Shown here piece after piece: positions 63,240-64,000 of a DNA stretch of 64,000 nt (the first letter of the stretch is position 1; every line of letters begins with the position of its first letter). The position numbers and the translations under genes were made by a program. The DNA is taken from positions 972,395 through 1,036,394 of the forward strand of contig NZ_LZZS01000004.1 in the NCBI RefSeq assembly GCF_014170335.1, given 5' to 3'. The notes beneath the pieces were generated by a model. That model was not told where the DNA came from. It did not search any database and was given only the letters and a program-made list of their open reading frames with translations. Source of the stretch: Achromobacter sp. UMC46 (lineage in GTDB: Bacteria; Pseudomonadota; Gammaproteobacteria; Burkholderiales; Burkholderiaceae_B).

Positions 63240-64000
63240 GGCTACCCCGGGTTTCTCGGACAGGTTGGTTAAGGGGCAGCGGCTTCAACCTCAGCAGGGG
63301 TTTTGTAGCCTAAACCTTGGTGGATTCTCTGACGGTTATAGAACACCTCGATATAGTTAAAGATTGCCATACGGGCGTGCTCGCGGCTATGAAAGACCTG
63401 ATGGTGCGTTAATTCGTTCTTCAGGTTGCTAAAGAAGCTCTCGGCGACCGCGTTGTCATAGGGATCGCCTTTGGCGCTCATGCTGATGGCGATGCCGTGC
63501 TTGGTCAGCAATCCTCGATACTCTGATGAACTGTACTGCGCGCCGCGGTCACTGTGGTGCATCAAGCCCTGGCCGGGATTGCGCCTGGCAAGAGCCATTT
63601 GCAGAGCACTGATCAGCAGATTTCGATCAGCCTTTTCCGTCATGCTCCAACCGACAACCGAGCGTGAGTAAAGATCAAGCAGCACTGCCAGATATAGCCA
63701 GCCTGCCCGCGTCGGAACGACCGTGATATCACCCACCCACACTTTGTTTGGGCATTGCACGGTGAACTGGCGCTGCAGCCGATTGGGTGCGGGCCCGAGT
63801 AGCGAGTGTTTCTCCAGCCGACGGAACCGTTGCTTGCGCAGTGCTTCGATCCCCGCTTGGCGCCTTAATCGCGCAACGCGGTGCTTGCCGCAAGCTATCC
63901 CATTGGCATTGAGTACACGCCAAGTTTTGTCGGCCCCATAGGCTTGCCGGTTGGCGTGATGCGTGCGCTCAATGGCGGCAAGCAATCTGGCATCCTCTCG
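63238..64000 (-). mobile_element. IS3-family insertion sequence (right part, runs off window)
   Basis: The terminus TGGGCTACCCCGGGTTTCTC followed by GGACAGGTTGG lies 31 bp before the transposase stop codon, as in IS150/IS3-group elements. OrfB is read on the minus strand toward this end. The other end and OrfA are outside the window. Confidence 0.8.
63269..64000 (-). CDS. IS3-family OrfB transposase, partial
   Basis: At least 243 codons are in the window and the frame is open across the edge (REDARLLAAIERTHHANRQA), so it is incomplete at the N-terminal side. The HTH_21-like segment and the rve integrase core are present: DDE residues are D in WVGDITVVPTRAG, D in HHSDRGAQYSSSEYRG, and E in DPYDNAVAESFFSNLKNELT. 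The ending YNRQRIHQGLGYKTPAEVE is typical of IS3-group OrfB. In this family OrfB is normally expressed as an OrfAB fusion by -1 frameshifting. Confidence 0.88.
   Translation of the reverse strand, partial: REDARLLAAIERTHHANRQAYGADKTWRVLNANGIACGKHRVARLRRQAGIEALRKQRFRRLEKHSLLGPAPNRLQRQFTVQCPNKVWVGDITVVPTRAGWLYLAVLLDLYSRSVVGWSMTEKADRNLLISALQMALARRNPGQGLMHHSDRGAQYSSSEYRGLLTKHGIAISMSAKGDPYDNAVAESFFSNLKNELTHHQVFHSREHARMAIFNYIEVFYNRQRIHQGLGYKTPAEVEAAAP

Overview
The window looks like chromosomal DNA of a high-GC betaproteobacterium of the Alcaligenaceae, most likely Achromobacter or a close Bordetella relative. The grounds are the uniformly GC-rich codon use, two solitary Bug-type (tripartite tricarboxylate) solute receptors, many oligopeptide ABC systems, a DUF2242 lipoprotein, and an FhaB/FhaC-type two-partner secretion locus. 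Species assignment is inference; there is no rRNA or tRNA gene in the window.

Positions 1-47,312 are mostly core metabolism and transport. In order: the tail of an AmpC beta-lactamase; a 3-hydroxyacyl-CoA dehydrogenase with an opine-dehydrogenase-like enzyme; a divergent AraC regulator and MFS carrier; an N-carbamoyl amino acid hydrolase (M20) followed by a five-gene peptide-type ABC importer (6.5-12.1 kb); a lipoprotein and a small membrane protein; the methionine importer metQ-metN-metI followed by a Cys/Met PLP enzyme; a PPK2 polyphosphate kinase; a small run with a DOPA dioxygenase-like protein, a SUI1/YciH factor and an Hsp15-type S4 protein; a Bug receptor and amidohydrolase pair divergent from a LysR regulator; an SbmA/YddA-type ABC exporter; aspartate dehydrogenase, an M20D amidohydrolase, a second Bug receptor, a type B esterase, an adenine/adenosine deaminase and a LysR regulator; two small envelope proteins, a MATE exporter, an MltB-like transglycosylase, a methyltransferase and acetyltransferases; and a MarR-controlled peptide ABC operon ending near an M14 carboxypeptidase (39.7-47.3 kb).

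Positions 47,313-63,237 hold the most interesting system: a two-partner secretion / contact-dependent inhibition (CDI-type) locus. It has a TpsB/CdiB outer-membrane transporter, a 3,513-residue CdiA/FhaB-like exoprotein whose last ~130 codons drop sharply in GC, and a small AT-rich gene directly downstream that is the natural candidate for the immunity gene (cdiI). After it come two start-less cdiA-CT modules, each followed by a tightly overlapping small gene (orphan toxin-immunity pairs). They share a nearly identical 248-bp pretoxin segment, 1,230 bp apart, and then diverge. Full copies of a GGTGTCAGAC...GTCTGACACC hairpin repeat sit immediately before each orphan module. One orphan toxin carries an in-frame nonsense codon. 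Two IS3-type ends lie inside copies of the hairpin repeat: a decayed remnant at 60.46 kb and an intact-looking element running off the right edge at 63.24 kb. The region therefore reads as a toxin-immunity cassette reservoir built by recombination and IS insertion, downstream of one expressed CDI system.
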